64,000 nt of DNA from Yersinia alsatica (GCF_902170305.1 NZ_CABHWW010000026.1:612607-676606), one strand, 5' to 3'; positions 17,618 to 27,892 are shown, counted from the first letter of the stretch. Numbers and translations are program-made. Notes: a model not told the origin generated them from the letters alone.

Positions 17618-19699
17618 TCAAAGAGCGAGTGATAAACGATTGCGGCCGGTGTGTTTTGCCGCGTAACAGGCGATATCGGCCTGACGCATCGCTTGTGCGG
17701 CATTTTCAGTTTGTGGGGTTAAAGAGACCGCGCCCAAGCTTGCCGTGAAGGAGTAGGATTGACCGTGCCAATGGAATTGGATAGAGGCTATGTCCGCGAC
17801 TACAGTTTCCAACACCTCGGTGGCTGACTTGTTTTGGCAATTAAACAGCACGATAGCAAACTCATCGCCGCCTAGCCGTGCTACCAAGTCGTTCTCACGC
17901 ACTGCTTGCTGCATGGTTTGCGCTACCATCCTCAGCACCATATCACCGGCTTCGTGACCGGCACTGTCGTTAACATCCTTGAAATAGTCTAAATCGACGT
18001 AGCAGAGAATATGCTGTTCATCATGACCCAATTGGCTGATGGCCTGATTTAGTCGCTCCTCCAGGCGCCGCCGGTTAATTAACCCGGTCAGCATGTCATG
18101 ATTGGCTTGATATTGCAGTTCACGCTGCTCATGGCGCGCGCGGGTGACATCCTGGAACACCACCACCGCACCGGTGAGGAGGTTATCGCGATCACGAATA
18201 GGGGAGGCCGAACAGCGAATTTCCTGGCGCTCACCTTGGCTCGACAACAACTGGCTGCCTTCTGGCAACAGAGTATGACGTCCTTCACTCAAGCACTGCT
18301 GGATGGCAAGTAATTGGTTTTTATCTCGTAAAGGGGACCACAGAACAAAGACTTCTTCAATGGGCAAACCGCAGGACTCATTCTGGCTGCGCCCGGTCAT
18401 CTCTTCAGCTTTAGGGTTCATTAATTCCACACGGCCTTCACTATCAAGAGAGATAATTCCTTCCTGAATGGATGACAACACCCGGTGTAGTTGCTCACGC
18501 TCTTCATAACGTGCGACTTCGCTGGCACGTAAGGCATCTTCGCGCTGTTTCCGCTCACTCATGTCGCGGATGATTTTGGCATAGCCGAGCAGTTTGCCGC
18601 TATGGTCATGTATCACGGTAATGACGGTAACGGCCCAATAGCGGGTCATATCTTTGCGAACCAGCCAGCCCTCACGCTCTACCCGGCTGGTTGATGCGGC
18701 AGTTTTCAGCAGTTTTTCCGGTAAGCCCGCAGCAATATCTTCAGGTAAAAAGAAACAGCCGAAGTGTTGGCCAATAATTTCATTGCTGGGATAACCAATA
18801 TTACGTTCTGCGCCATGGTTCCAGGTATTGACCCGGCCCCAAGGGTCCAGCATTAAAATGGCGTAATCTTCCACCGTATCCACCATCAGGCGAAAACGCT
18901 CCTCGCTGATACGTAGTGCCTCTTCCCGCTGGCGGCGCTCGGTCAAGTCACGGACAATTTTGGTAAAGCCCAACAGCTTGCCACTATCATCATGCATCGG
19001 ATTAATCGCCACACTGGCCCAGTAGCGAATACCATTTTTGCGCACATGCCAGCCTTCGGTTTGGAAATTCCCTTCAGCGATAGCTTTTGCGAGTGATTTC
19101 TCCGGCAGACCGGCAGAGATATCCTCCGGTGTGAACAGCAGTGCAAAGTGTTCACCGATGATTTCATCACTGGTATAGCCTTCATTGCGCTCCCCGCCTT
19201 TGTTCCAGGTCAGAATGCGGCCATGAGTATCTATCATGTAGATAGCATAATCTTCGACTTCACTGATCAGGTGGCGAAACTGTTCCTCACTCTTGCGCAG
19301 GGCATTTTCTCGCTGCCATTTATCGGTCAGATCGCGGGTAACATGCACAAAACCTTGTAAATTTTGCTCTGAATCGTGTAAAGCACTGAGTGTAAGATTG
19401 CCCCAAAAACGTTTGCCATTTTTGCGAACTCGCCATCCTTGAGTTTCATAATGACCAAACTGATTGGCATGAATGAGCCCTTTTTGTGGGAGCTCACCAG
19501 CCAAATCTTCCGGCGTGTAAAATAGCTCGAAAGAGTGACCAATGACTTCTTCGGCGTTATAGCCGGTATTGCGTTCAGCACCGTTGTTCCAGGTCAGGAT
19601 ATGTCCTTGAGCATCAATGATATATATGGCGTAATCATCTACAGCTTCAATCAATAGCCGAAAGATGTGATCGTCAAATGATGCCGGGTGCAAAGCCAT
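17618..19699 (-). CDS. multi-PAS sensor diguanylate cyclase
   Basis: From the ATG at 19699 (AAGGA upstream) the protein has 693 aa. Three closely similar tandem PAS domains occupy roughly residues 10-385, each with DYAI, a TWN-x-G-x-ERN block and a G-W-x-VRK block. A fourth, different PAS (starting VLSSIQEGIISLD) and a C-terminal GGDEF domain with RLGGDEFAIV follow. There is no EAL domain and no membrane segment, so it is a cytoplasmic sensor making c-di-GMP. The in-frame ATG at 19813 would add an unlikely 38 residues. The ligand of the PAS domains is unknown. Confidence 0.9.
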   Translation of the reverse strand: MALHPASFDDHIFRLLIEAVDDYAIYIIDAQGHILTWNNGAERNTGYNAEEVIGHSFELFYTPEDLAGELPQKGLIHANQFGHYETQGWRVRKNGKRFWGNLTLSALHDSEQNLQGFVHVTRDLTDKWQRENALRKSEEQFRHLISEVEDYAIYMIDTHGRILTWNKGGERNEGYTSDEIIGEHFALLFTPEDISAGLPEKSLAKAIAEGNFQTEGWHVRKNGIRYWASVAINPMHDDSGKLLGFTKIVRDLTERRQREEALRISEERFRLMVDTVEDYAILMLDPWGRVNTWNHGAERNIGYPSNEIIGQHFGCFFLPEDIAAGLPEKLLKTAASTSRVEREGWLVRKDMTRYWAVTVITVIHDHSGKLLGYAKIIRDMSERKQREDALRASEVARYEEREQLHRVLSSIQEGIISLDSEGRVELMNPKAEEMTGRSQNESCGLPIEEVFVLWSPLRDKNQLLAIQQCLSEGRHTLLPEGSQLLSSQGERQEIRCSASPIRDRDNLLTGAVVVFQDVTRARHEQRELQYQANHDMLTGLINRRRLEERLNQAISQLGHDEQHILCYVDLDYFKDVNDSAGHEAGDMVLRMVAQTMQQAVRENDLVARLGGDEFAIVLFNCQNKSATEVLETVVADIASIQFHWHGQSYSFTASLGAVSLTPQTENAAQAMRQADIACYAAKHTGRNRLSLAL

Positions 19700-20240
19700 T
19701 CCTGTATTCCTTGAATTTTTATTCAGTAGCTTATCGCTGCACAGAGTTATGCCCAGAAAATTTAATCTGTTGGCGCGATATAAATGATTGGCCAGTCTAT
19801 CGCTAACCTGCAAAACAAGGTAATAAGATTTTTCTTGGTCGCAATAAAAATAAATAAAAAGGAAGTCAAAGAAATTCTACTACGGGTCTTCATATTACAC
19901 CAGGCCACTGAATACGCGGCTTTCGGCGATTATTGAGTCAGTTGCATCGTGGCACTAAATAATAATTTACCTTATTAATAATAAGGGCAAATTGGCGTGG
20001 TAAAGTATAAAAATAATGACTTAAGTAGGGAGGGTTAATTAGTTCCGAGCCAAACAGCGTCAATTTACAGAATAATGCCACGCTAATATTATTTTTCTCA
20101 CACGAATCAATAACGTTACCAGCAGAGATCAGGTTTATTACATAACAGATCTAATTCTTTTACGACCGCAAAAATAATCCCCCAGAAGTGCAGAAATGCT
20201 TGCATCAGCAAGTGTTATCCGGATAATTCCGAATCTTTAT
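19700..20240. other. divergent promoter region, cyclase gene and fcuA
   Basis: About 540 bp, AT-rich. It contains no gene I can support; the fcuA-proximal end carries a Fur-like site. Confidence 0.4.
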
Positions 20241-20259
20241 AATAAGCATTCTCATTAGT
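20241..20259 (+). promoter_or_regulatory. candidate Fur box upstream of fcuA
   Basis: aataagcattctcattagt matches the 19-bp Fur consensus at 12 of 19 positions, with the typical ATTCTCATT core, 34 bp before the start codon. Iron repression is expected for a siderophore receptor. Confidence 0.5.
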
Positions 20260-20292
20260 GGTAAGTTTGCAAAATTCAGGGGCATCAAGACG

Positions 20293-22566
20293 ATGAATAA
20301 ATCTATCTCTACCCGCGCGGATCAGAAACGGCTGGCGCCGCGTCTTTTGTGCGTGATGATCGGTGCTGCTCTCGGCACGCTATCAGCCTCTTCATGGGCG
20401 GCGACAACAACTAATACTGCGGCTGACAGTGTAAAAAAAACCAGCCCGGTAGCGAATAGCGCGCAAGCTGACGAAGCCAAAAAAACCGACACCATTACTG
20501 TAGTCGGGACGCAGGATACTTTCCGGGCGGGTGGCAACGATTTAATCCCAACCTATTTGGATGGTCAGGTAGCTAATGGCGGCCGTATTGGCTTCCTTGG
20601 GCAGCAAGATGCCCGTAACGTGCCATTTAACGTTATTGGTTACACCTCTAAATTGGTGGAAGATCAACAAGCGCGGACACTAGCGGATGTGGTCAGTAAT
20701 GATGCGTCAGTGCAGAATGTACGTGGCTATGGTAATGCATCGCAAAACTTCCGCATCCGTGGTTTTAACCTTGATGGCGATGATATTTCATTCGGTGGCT
20801 TGTTCGGGGTATTGCCACGCCAGGTTATTGATACCAGCATGGTTGAGCGAGTTGAGGTATTTAAAGGCCCGAACGTATTTGTAAACGGTATTTCGCCAAG
20901 TGGTAGTGGTGTGGGCGGGATGATTAACCTGGAACCCAAACGAGCAGGTGACACGCCACTGACTCGCGTTAGCTTGGATTATACGTCTTCTTCCAAGGTG
21001 GGGGGGGCGCTGGATGTAGGCCGCCGCTTTGGTGACAATGATCAGTTCGGGGTGCGAGTCAATGCGTTGCACCGGGAAGGTGAAACCGCTATTCATGACC
21101 AGAAAGAGCGTACTACCGCAGTCTCTACTGGTTTAGATTACCGGGGCGAGCGCGCTCGTACTTCTTTAGATATTGGCTACCAAAAACAAACTGTACACGG
21201 TATGCGTACTGATGTCGGCATTGGTAGTGCAACAGTGATCCCGGAACCACCAGCAGCCACCTTAAACTACGGTCAGCAGTGGGTATATACCGATATGGAA
21301 ACCACCTTCGGTATGCTGCGCAGCGAATATGATTTAAGCCAGAATTGGACAGTTTACGGCACTATTGGTGCCAGCCACAATGATGAGACCGGGCAATACG
21401 GTTCACCTATCCTGACGGATAATAATGGCAACGCCACCATTAGCCGTCTATATGTGCCTTATATCTCTGATTCTATTGCTGGTATGGGGGGCGTTCGTGG
21501 ACATTTTGATACTGGTTTTATTACACACAAAGTAAACGTGGGTTATGCCGCCAACTACCGCACTGCAAAATCAGCGTTTAATATGTCTGAGCCAGTCAAT
21601 ACCAATATTTATAATCCAGGCGTTGTTCCTTTCCCTCCTACATCCACTCTGCCAGGCTATACCAGTGCGAGTCAGAATCCGACGCTGAATAGTCAGGTTC
21701 GCGCCAGTAGTATTTCGGTGTCTGATACCTTATCCGCGATGGATGATAAAGTGCAGTTAATGCTGGGGCTGCGCCGTCAGGATCTGGTTATCCGCAACTT
21801 TAACAATGGCGTACCCGATAGTGCCAATATCCAAGATGCGATGAAAGTGACGCCAGTGTATGGTCTGCTGGTAAAACCGTGGGAAAATGTTTCTCTGTAT
21901 GCTAACCACATTGAAGCATTATCTCCGGGGAGAGTGGCGCCTTGGTACACCGCTAATGCTGGTAATGTAACCGGTATTGTGCATGCTAAACAGAATGAAG
22001 TTGGGGTGAAGTTTGATAACAAGCGCTATGGCGGTACTCTAGCACTGTTTGAAATCACCAGACCTGCTGGTTCTATTGATGCGATAACCAACAAATACAC
22101 CTTAAGTGGCGAACAGCGTAACCGGGGTGTTGAGTTGAATGTATTTGGTGAACCCGTCTTTGGTACTCGTCTGTTGGGTAGTGCGGTCTGGTTGGATCCA
22201 ACTTTGACGCAAGCGCAAGACAGTAAGAATAATGGTAACTATGCTATCGGTGTAGCTCGTTATCAGTTAGTTCTTGGCGGTGAGTATGATATCAAAGCGG
22301 TTGAAGGCTTAACGGCTACTGGTACTGTGACCCGCTCAGGTTCACAATATGCTAATGAAGCCAATACCTTGAAGCTCAAGCCGTGGACTCGTCTGGATCT
22401 GGGCATGCGTTATACTATGCCGTTGAAAGAGACTAACTTAATCTGGCGTGCCAACGTTGAGAACGTGACCAATGAACGTTATTGGGAGTCTGTGGAAGAT
22501 AGTGGTGTTTATATGTATCAAGGCAATCCGCGTGAGTTGAAATTATCAGTCTCAATGGATTTCTAA
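20293..22566 (+). CDS. fcuA: TonB-dependent ferrichrome-type siderophore receptor
   Basis: 757 aa. Signal peptide (to about residue 36, SSWAA), TonB box DTITVVG (about 65-71), plug domain with IRGFNLDGDDI and VEVFKGPNVF, and a 22-strand barrel ending in LSVSMDF with terminal Phe. Length and N-terminus agree with Y. enterocolitica FcuA, the ferrichrome receptor, but exact ligand assignment is by resemblance. Codons at 21000-21007 contain a run of eight G bases. It is monocistronic between a Fur-like site and a strong terminator. Confidence 0.8.
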   Translation: MNKSISTRADQKRLAPRLLCVMIGAALGTLSASSWAATTTNTAADSVKKTSPVANSAQADEAKKTDTITVVGTQDTFRAGGNDLIPTYLDGQVANGGRIGFLGQQDARNVPFNVIGYTSKLVEDQQARTLADVVSNDASVQNVRGYGNASQNFRIRGFNLDGDDISFGGLFGVLPRQVIDTSMVERVEVFKGPNVFVNGISPSGSGVGGMINLEPKRAGDTPLTRVSLDYTSSSKVGGALDVGRRFGDNDQFGVRVNALHREGETAIHDQKERTTAVSTGLDYRGERARTSLDIGYQKQTVHGMRTDVGIGSATVIPEPPAATLNYGQQWVYTDMETTFGMLRSEYDLSQNWTVYGTIGASHNDETGQYGSPILTDNNGNATISRLYVPYISDSIAGMGGVRGHFDTGFITHKVNVGYAANYRTAKSAFNMSEPVNTNIYNPGVVPFPPTSTLPGYTSASQNPTLNSQVRASSISVSDTLSAMDDKVQLMLGLRRQDLVIRNFNNGVPDSANIQDAMKVTPVYGLLVKPWENVSLYANHIEALSPGRVAPWYTANAGNVTGIVHAKQNEVGVKFDNKRYGGTLALFEITRPAGSIDAITNKYTLSGEQRNRGVELNVFGEPVFGTRLLGSAVWLDPTLTQAQDSKNNGNYAIGVARYQLVLGGEYDIKAVEGLTATGTVTRSGSQYANEANTLKLKPWTRLDLGMRYTMPLKETNLIWRANVENVTNERYWESVEDSGVYMYQGNPRELKLSVSMDF

Positions 22567-22609
22567 TCAGATGTTAATGCCAGTCTGATTGATGGGCATC
22601 TCAGCAATA

Positions 22610-22650
22610 ATAAACCCCGCGATTCTTCAGGAATGCGGGGTTTATTTTTG
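22610..22650 (+). terminator. intrinsic terminator of fcuA
   Basis: aaaccccgc/gcggggttt stem followed by atttttgg, between the convergent fcuA and mntP genes. Confidence 0.85.
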
Positions 22651-22708
22651 GCTGCTAATAATATTGCGCCACTGACTTTATTTTACCACGAGAATAAAAT
22701 GACGCTTA

Positions 22709-23281
22709 TTATGCGGCGACACGATAAATGTGTTCATAAAGAATATTAAAGCCGATGGCAATCAGCACGATACCGCCCGCGATTTCAGCACGCTTACCCA
22801 GCAGTGGGCCGATATAACGGCCAATCAACATACCGAGCGTTGCCATGATCATGGTCGCTAATCCAATAGCCATTGCGGTGTGAACAATATTGACTTGCAA
22901 GAACGCCAAGCCAACACCAATAGCCATGGCATCAAGGCTGGTGGCGATAGCGGTCATAACTAAAACCCAAAAACTGTGGCTTCGCATTTTTTCAGTTTCT
23001 TCAACTTGCTGTTTAGCGCCTTCAAAAATCATGCGGCAACCTAAAATAAACAGCAGGCTAAAAGCGATCCAGTGGTCCCATTCCAAAATATACTGACTGG
23101 CGAACAGGCCAATACACCACCCAATAAGGGGGGTAATAGCTTCTATCACACCAAAGATAAGACCGGTGCGTAGTGCTTCTCTAAAACGGGGTTTATGTAG
23201 ACTGGCACCTTTACCAATAGATGCAGCAAAAGCATCCATAGACATGGCAAAAGCAAGAACAAGAGTTGCAGATAGATTCAT
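22709..23281 (-). CDS. mntP: manganese efflux pump MntP
   Basis: 190 aa, six hydrophobic helices with the two internal repeats of the MntP (YebN) family: [14 protein letters not shown] near the N-terminus and [14 protein letters not shown] in the middle, each with a membrane Asp needed for Mn transport. It exports Mn2+ from the cytoplasm. Upstream there is a yybP-ykoY manganese riboswitch and a Fur box. Confidence 0.93.
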   Translation of the reverse strand: MNLSATLVLAFAMSMDAFAASIGKGASLHKPRFREALRTGLIFGVIEAITPLIGWCIGLFASQYILEWDHWIAFSLLFILGCRMIFEGAKQQVEETEKMRSHSFWVLVMTAIATSLDAMAIGVGLAFLQVNIVHTAMAIGLATMIMATLGMLIGRYIGPLLGKRAEIAGGIVLIAIGFNILYEHIYRVAA

Positions 23282-23339
23282 AGAAATAGTCTCGGCCGGG
23301 CGGCTCCATATACACGTAACCCACCCCCAACCTAACGAC

Positions 23340-23485
23340 GGAGCTACGTGTCTATGGTCTCGCCAACCTTACCTGGCTGCCCGCACCACGTTCCAAAAAC
23401 AGAACGAGTATGTTGATACGGGCGTTTCTATATATCGATATATCAATTCAATATATCGAACAGAAACCGGCTACTCCCCATGAAC
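23340..23485 (-). promoter_or_regulatory. yybP-ykoY manganese riboswitch in mntP leader
   Basis: On the minus strand the leader contains GGGGAGTAGCC (23479-23469), then CAACATACTCGTTCTG and later CCAGGTAAGG with GGCGAGACCA, the conserved segments of the yybP-ykoY class. A downstream stem acacgta/tacgtgt (about 23313-23352) probably forms the expression platform. This class senses Mn2+ and turns on mntP. Exact ends are approximate. Confidence 0.82.
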
Positions 23486-23553
23486 GGCGCAACCTTAACA
23501 TATAAATTCTAATATCGACAACCCCAAATATAATATGGCAACTTGGCAGTATT

Positions 23554-23572
23554 GATAATGATTTTCATTATC
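23554..23572. promoter_or_regulatory. strong Fur box upstream of mntP leader
   Basis: GATAATGATTTTCATTATC matches the 19-bp Fur consensus at 17 of 19 positions and is palindromic. It lies about 75 bp upstream of the riboswitch, where the mntP promoter is expected. Confidence 0.8.
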
Positions 23573-23708
23573 GAAGTTTTAGTGATAAATAGCACATATA
23601 AGCATCAATAATGGTGTGGAAATAAGCGGGGAAGGGGTGAGAGATAATGTCGGGAAATTAATCAGTTAACTCAATGTTCAATAGATTAACTTCCCAAAAG
23701 GTGCGGCT

Positions 23709-24170
23709 TTATGATTGATTTTCAATGAAAAAATTATAAATTTTTTCTAGATCATCTAATTGCTTAACCTGGATTAGTAATCTGCGCTGCTCTAAATCAA
23801 TCACTAAAATCCCATCTTCAGATAAATTCATACTTTTTATTCGGCTATATTCAATAAAAGCATTAGCGTAGAAGAACCCTGTATTTTTAAACAACAACTT
23901 GGGCCAGCGGATATAAGAGATATAAACCGCAACTAACGCTAAACCCACTAATAAATAGGTGGTTAAAGCTGCACCATTCGCCATAACATTATTGTAAATA
24001 AGAATAGCAATCAGCCCGACAAAAATTGCGCAGTCGATTTTGTTTTTACGTTTCAGGTGGACTTGTAGCAGGGTTTTGCCTTTCATCATATTCATGATGA
24101 ACTCATCATAGATGGCATAAGCAAGCAGCAGGACAATAAAAACTATCAAAACAAGGTCAGTAACCGACAT
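23709..24170 (-). CDS. yobD: YobD-family (DUF986) membrane protein
   Basis: 153 aa with three hydrophobic segments (about residues 5-22, 45-62, 68-87) and a C-terminal cytoplasmic PH-like part ([15 protein letters not shown]). This is the UPF0266/YobD pattern, function unknown. In E. coli yobD also sits between mntP (yebN) and manZ, so the synteny supports the name. Confidence 0.85.
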   Translation of the reverse strand: MSVTDLVLIVFIVLLLAYAIYDEFIMNMMKGKTLLQVHLKRKNKIDCAIFVGLIAILIYNNVMANGAALTTYLLVGLALVAVYISYIRWPKLLFKNTGFFYANAFIEYSRIKSMNLSEDGILVIDLEQRRLLIQVKQLDDLEKIYNFFIENQS

Positions 24171-24179
24171 GCAATAACT

Positions 24180-24300
24180 CCTGTATACCCGTCATCTTCC
24201 AAATTGCAGGTGTGGTGGTAACTCTGTTCGCGGCCGGTGTAAGCTCATCGGAATAAACCTCTTTGCCGCCTTCCTGCACGTTAAACCGATAGGGCATAGG
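24180..24300. repeat. degenerate enterobacterial intergenic repeat
   Basis: The segment starting tatacccgtcatcttccaa, with a central taagctcatcgg and ending gccgccttcctgca, has the layout of a repeated palindromic element common in Yersinia and relatives. Recognised from memory of the consensus; this copy is degenerate, especially on the right. It lies between yobD and manZ. Confidence 0.5.
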
Positions 24301-24323
24301 ATGAGATCCTATCTGAAATAAAT

Positions 24324-24345
24324 AACCGGGAGCATGCTCCCGGTT
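24324..24345 (-). terminator. terminator of manXYZ
   Basis: Perfect 22-bp palindrome aaccgggagc/atgctcccggtt (complete inverted repeat) followed on the minus strand by ATTTATTT, 27 bp past the manZ stop. Confidence 0.8.
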
Positions 24346-24372
24346 TTAGTGACATCTAATACTCGCGCGGGA

Positions 24373-25236
24373 TTACAGCCCTAAGAAGCCAATCCAGTAA
24401 CCGAAGATACCGATGGCGAAGAAGCCCATAATAATCCACAGTGCGTTAACTTTACGCCGTAATAGCCACATACAGCCGAAGGTTAACAGCAACGGCACCA
24501 AGCCTGGCATCAACTGATCCAAAATGGTCTGCACAGTAGTGACTGTGGTTTGGCCATTCTGGTTGGTTATCTTGGACACCACCACCGGTATGTTGACGTG
24601 CGTCCACTTGTTAACCAAGGCCCCCATCACAAACAGGCCGAGGATAGACGCCCCTTCCGTCAGTTTTTGCAGAAGACCACCGTCCATATCGCTAACGATA
24701 TTGACGCCTTTTTTATAGCCGTATGCCACGCCATAGTAACGAGTCAGCAAGCGCACCACGTTAAACAGCACGAAGAACAGCAATGGCCCCAGTAAGCTAC
24801 CGCTCATGGCGATACCTGCACCGAGGGCGGCAAATACCGGACGTACAGTACCCCAGAAGATTGGGTCACCCACACCGGCCAAAGGCCCCATCAGACCGAC
24901 TTTGATACCGTTAATTGCTGCATCATCAATTTCGGCACCATTGGCTTTCTGCTCTTCCATTGCCAGTGTTACGCCCAGAATTGGGGCCGCAACGAAAGGC
25001 TGGGTGTTGAAGAATTCCAGATGGCGTTTTATTGCCTGTTTACGCTCTTCAGAGTTCTCTGGGTACAGACGACGAATCGCTGGCACCATGGAGAAACAGA
25101 AGCCGAGCGCCTGCATACGTTCGAAGTTCCACGACCCTTGGAAGAGGTTAGAGCGGAGAAACACACCGCGAATATCTGCGGGCGTGAGTTTCTTTTCACC
25201 TGTAGTTGCCGTAGTAACAGTTGTTGTATCAACCAT
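24373..25236 (-). CDS. manZ: PTS mannose/glucose/glucosamine transporter subunit IID
   Basis: 287 aa from ATG 25236 (AAGGTG upstream; a GTG 9 bp earlier is less likely). It is very close to E. coli ManZ, including LRSNLFQGSWNFERMQALGF and GLMGPLAGVGDPIFWGT. IID forms the membrane channel with IIC (ManY) and takes phosphate via ManX. Third gene of manXYZ, 15 bp behind manY. Confidence 0.95.
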   Translation of the reverse strand: MVDTTTVTTATTGEKKLTPADIRGVFLRSNLFQGSWNFERMQALGFCFSMVPAIRRLYPENSEERKQAIKRHLEFFNTQPFVAAPILGVTLAMEEQKANGAEIDDAAINGIKVGLMGPLAGVGDPIFWGTVRPVFAALGAGIAMSGSLLGPLLFFVLFNVVRLLTRYYGVAYGYKKGVNIVSDMDGGLLQKLTEGASILGLFVMGALVNKWTHVNIPVVVSKITNQNGQTTVTTVQTILDQLMPGLVPLLLTFGCMWLLRRKVNALWIIMGFFAIGIFGYWIGFLGL

Positions 25237-25251
25237 TTCTCTCACCTTTTC

Positions 25252-26052
25252 CTAGTCTAATTCGTTATCAAGATCGTTATTGGCCTGGCCAGACTGAACT
25301 ACAACCTGAGACTTGTTGTATTTCGGGCTGAGCTGGATATAAAGAACGGCCATAACCACACCAATAACACCCAACGCTACCAGGTTGAAGTTAGTGAATG
25401 CGGCAGTAACGAAACCTAAATAGAAGAATGGCATCAGGTAGCCAGCACGCATCATGTTGATAACCATGGCGTAACCTACTACGACGATCATACCACCGGC
25501 GATATTCAGACCACTGGTAACCACTTCTGGAATTGAGCTGAGCATCATCTGAACTTCAGATGTACCCACGGACAGGGCGACGATCAGTGCAGGAATGGCA
25601 ATACGCATTGCTTGTAAGAACAGTGCGGAGATATGAATCCAGGTAATCGCTCGCAGGCTGCCACGTTCGGCTGCACCATCGGCGGCGTGCTGGAATGCCA
25701 CAGTAATGGTACGTACGATGATGGTTAATACCTGACCGGCTGCCGCCAGCGGAATCGCCAGTGCAATACCGGCACCGATGTCTTGTCCGCCAGCAATAAC
25801 CAGGATGGTAGAAATAATCGATGCCAGAGCCGCATCCGGTGCCACTGCGGCCCCGATGTTCATCCAGCCAAGTGCGATCATTTCCAAGGTACCACCGATG
25901 ATGATACCGGTTTTCATATCACCCAGAACCAGTCCTATTAAGGTACAAGCGACGAGAGGGCGGTGAAATTGGAACTCATCCAGAATGGAGCCCATCCCGG
26001 CGATACATGCAACTATGAAAATCAGCACAATCTGAAGAGTTGTGATCTCCAT
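25252..26052 (-). CDS. manY: PTS mannose transporter subunit IIC
   Basis: 266 aa, hydrophobic, with the IIC-family blocks RPLVACTLIGLVLGD and GMIVVVGYAMVINMM. It forms the sugar path with ManZ. The 93-bp gap to manX is somewhat wide but all three genes share strand and order. Confidence 0.95.
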   Translation of the reverse strand: MEITTLQIVLIFIVACIAGMGSILDEFQFHRPLVACTLIGLVLGDMKTGIIIGGTLEMIALGWMNIGAAVAPDAALASIISTILVIAGGQDIGAGIALAIPLAAAGQVLTIIVRTITVAFQHAADGAAERGSLRAITWIHISALFLQAMRIAIPALIVALSVGTSEVQMMLSSIPEVVTSGLNIAGGMIVVVGYAMVINMMRAGYLMPFFYLGFVTAAFTNFNLVALGVIGVVMAVLYIQLSPKYNKSQVVVQSGQANNDLDNELD

Positions 26053-26145
26053 TGTACTTCTCCTATGACCAAAAAAGCTGAGTAAAAATAACCGAGTCCC
26101 AAAACAGAACAGGGCATAACCTTGCTACGTAGTTTTTGAGTAAAG

Positions 26146-27120
26146 CTATTTATTAAGTTTGCTAATTAAGTCCATCATTTTGAGCCGGGAATCCGAAGAC
26201 ACTTTCCGGACTTCCAATTCAATACCGCGGGCATTCAGTTTATTAAATGCTTCAATATCTTTTTCATCAACGGAGACCGCATTGTTCACCTGGGTTTTGC
26301 CCTGACGGAATGCCATACCACCGATATTTACTGACTTAATATCCACGCCACCTTCAACCAAACGTACAACGTCTGTTGGATTGGTGAAGAGCAACATAAC
26401 CCGGTCATTAGCATATTTCGGGTTGTTGTATACGCGGATAGCTTTCTCAACATCAACGACGTGCGCAGTCACACCCGGAGGAGCAACTTGTGTCAGCAAT
26501 GTCTTACGCATTTTATCGGCGGCAACTTCGTCACTGACGACAATAATGCGTTTTACGTTAGTCTCTTTGGTCCAACGAGTGGCGACCTGACCATGGATTA
26601 AGCGATCATCAATACGCGCCAACCCGATCTTCATATGATCGTTCGGGCCTAAAGCGACGGCCGGAGCCTTGGCTTTTGGCGCAGGAGCAGCTTGTTGCGT
26701 CTCGGGCTTATCACTCTTAACTTCAGGCGCTTTCAGTGCTTTAACGCCTTCACGACCGGTTTCTACCGCGACTGCAACCAATTCAGCAAATGATGGATTA
26801 TCATCACGGGCCATAAAGGTTTCAGCCAGCATCGGAATGTTAACCCCGGTGACGACCTCATAGTTCTCTTTATCGATAGCAATACGACTGGCAGCGTTAA
26901 ACGGGCTACCACCCCAGGTATCAACCAAGAATAGAACACCTTTACTGGTGTCCAGCCCGGTCAATTTACCGTTGTATTTCTCAATCAACGTTTCGGCATT
27001 CTCACCGGGGACGAAATCGATATAAGCGACGTTAGCTTGCTCGCCTAAAATCATTTCAGCTGTTTTCAGCAGTTGTTCTGCCGCAGCCCCATGTGTGCCA
27101 ATGATAATAGCTATACTCAC
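26146..27120 (-). CDS. manX: PTS mannose transporter subunit IIAB
   Basis: 324 aa. The IIA domain carries phospho-His H10 (IIGTHG) and D68 in VDTWGG; an Ala/Pro/Lys-rich linker spans residues 132-158; the IIB domain has phospho-His H176 in DDRLIHGQ. It passes phosphate from HPr to the sugar. First gene of the operon, with a CRP-like site upstream. Confidence 0.95.
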   Translation of the reverse strand: MSIAIIIGTHGAAAEQLLKTAEMILGEQANVAYIDFVPGENAETLIEKYNGKLTGLDTSKGVLFLVDTWGGSPFNAASRIAIDKENYEVVTGVNIPMLAETFMARDDNPSFAELVAVAVETGREGVKALKAPEVKSDKPETQQAAPAPKAKAPAVALGPNDHMKIGLARIDDRLIHGQVATRWTKETNVKRIIVVSDEVAADKMRKTLLTQVAPPGVTAHVVDVEKAIRVYNNPKYANDRVMLLFTNPTDVVRLVEGGVDIKSVNIGGMAFRQGKTQVNNAVSVDEKDIEAFNKLNARGIELEVRKVSSDSRLKMMDLISKLNK

Positions 27121-27333
27121 TCGCTACCCCCTCTGTTAACTCAGAATTGAGTTCTCGCACGTAACAGAAACACCAGTATTCCCCAACAACATTTCAGTAC
27201 ACATTGAATCTATTATGATAGTCACAATGTCAGCTCACTGCTGACGATTTATTCGCAACCACAATGAATCGATTCAGGTACATACCGTAAAGTGCTGGAT
27301 GTGATTTATTTTAGTCAGTGAAAAAATAAATTA

Positions 27334-27349
27334 TGTGACGATGCTCATT
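27334..27349 (-). promoter_or_regulatory. candidate CRP site upstream of manX
   Basis: TGTGA-N6-TCATT, which has one full and one partial half-site of the CRP consensus TGTGA-N6-TCACA, 214 bp before the manX start. Catabolite control of manXYZ is known in E. coli. The rest of the 770-bp gap to yoaE is AT-rich without a clear gene. Confidence 0.35.
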
Positions 27350-27545
27350 TATTGGGACATGTTATGAATGATTTAGCTCATTCGGATAATAAATAGACAC
27401 ATAGATGAACAATATTGATATGTTTCACCCTAACTCACTCATCACAATATGATTGTTATGTTTATTATTTGTGCTAGTTGTGTGAAATTTGACAATTAGC
27501 CTGCTTTTTGAGCAGGAGAAATTTTAGTCATAAAAAAATAGCCTC

Positions 27546-27560
27546 ATGGCGGATAGCCAT
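27546..27560. other. short hairpin in manX-yoaE intergenic region
   Basis: atggc-ggata-gccat, flanked by A7 on the left and T5 on the right, so it could end transcripts from either side. It lies between the divergent manX and yoaE. Confidence 0.4.
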
Positions 27561-27892
27561 TTTTAGCCTCATGACTGAATGGCTTGTCAGGCAGCAGATA
27601 ATAAATCTGACTATGCTGACAAAAAAATTCCTGATAAAGTTAACGGCTCTATTAATTGTCAGGAGTTAAGGGCCTCAGCTCTCCCTATGGACTGTCACCG
27701 AAGTTACTGTTTCTTTAGCGTTAATACCCAACCAGTGGGTTTAAATCTGGTTATCCAATCACGCACATTTGCTGCGTCTAATATCACCCGATCTTTCTGC
27801 GTATCTATACTGACAACCGTGCTGCGGCGTTTTGCTGTCTCTGTTGTTGGTCGCACATCATCTGAATCGTGTTCTTATTCTCGGAGTCTGAC

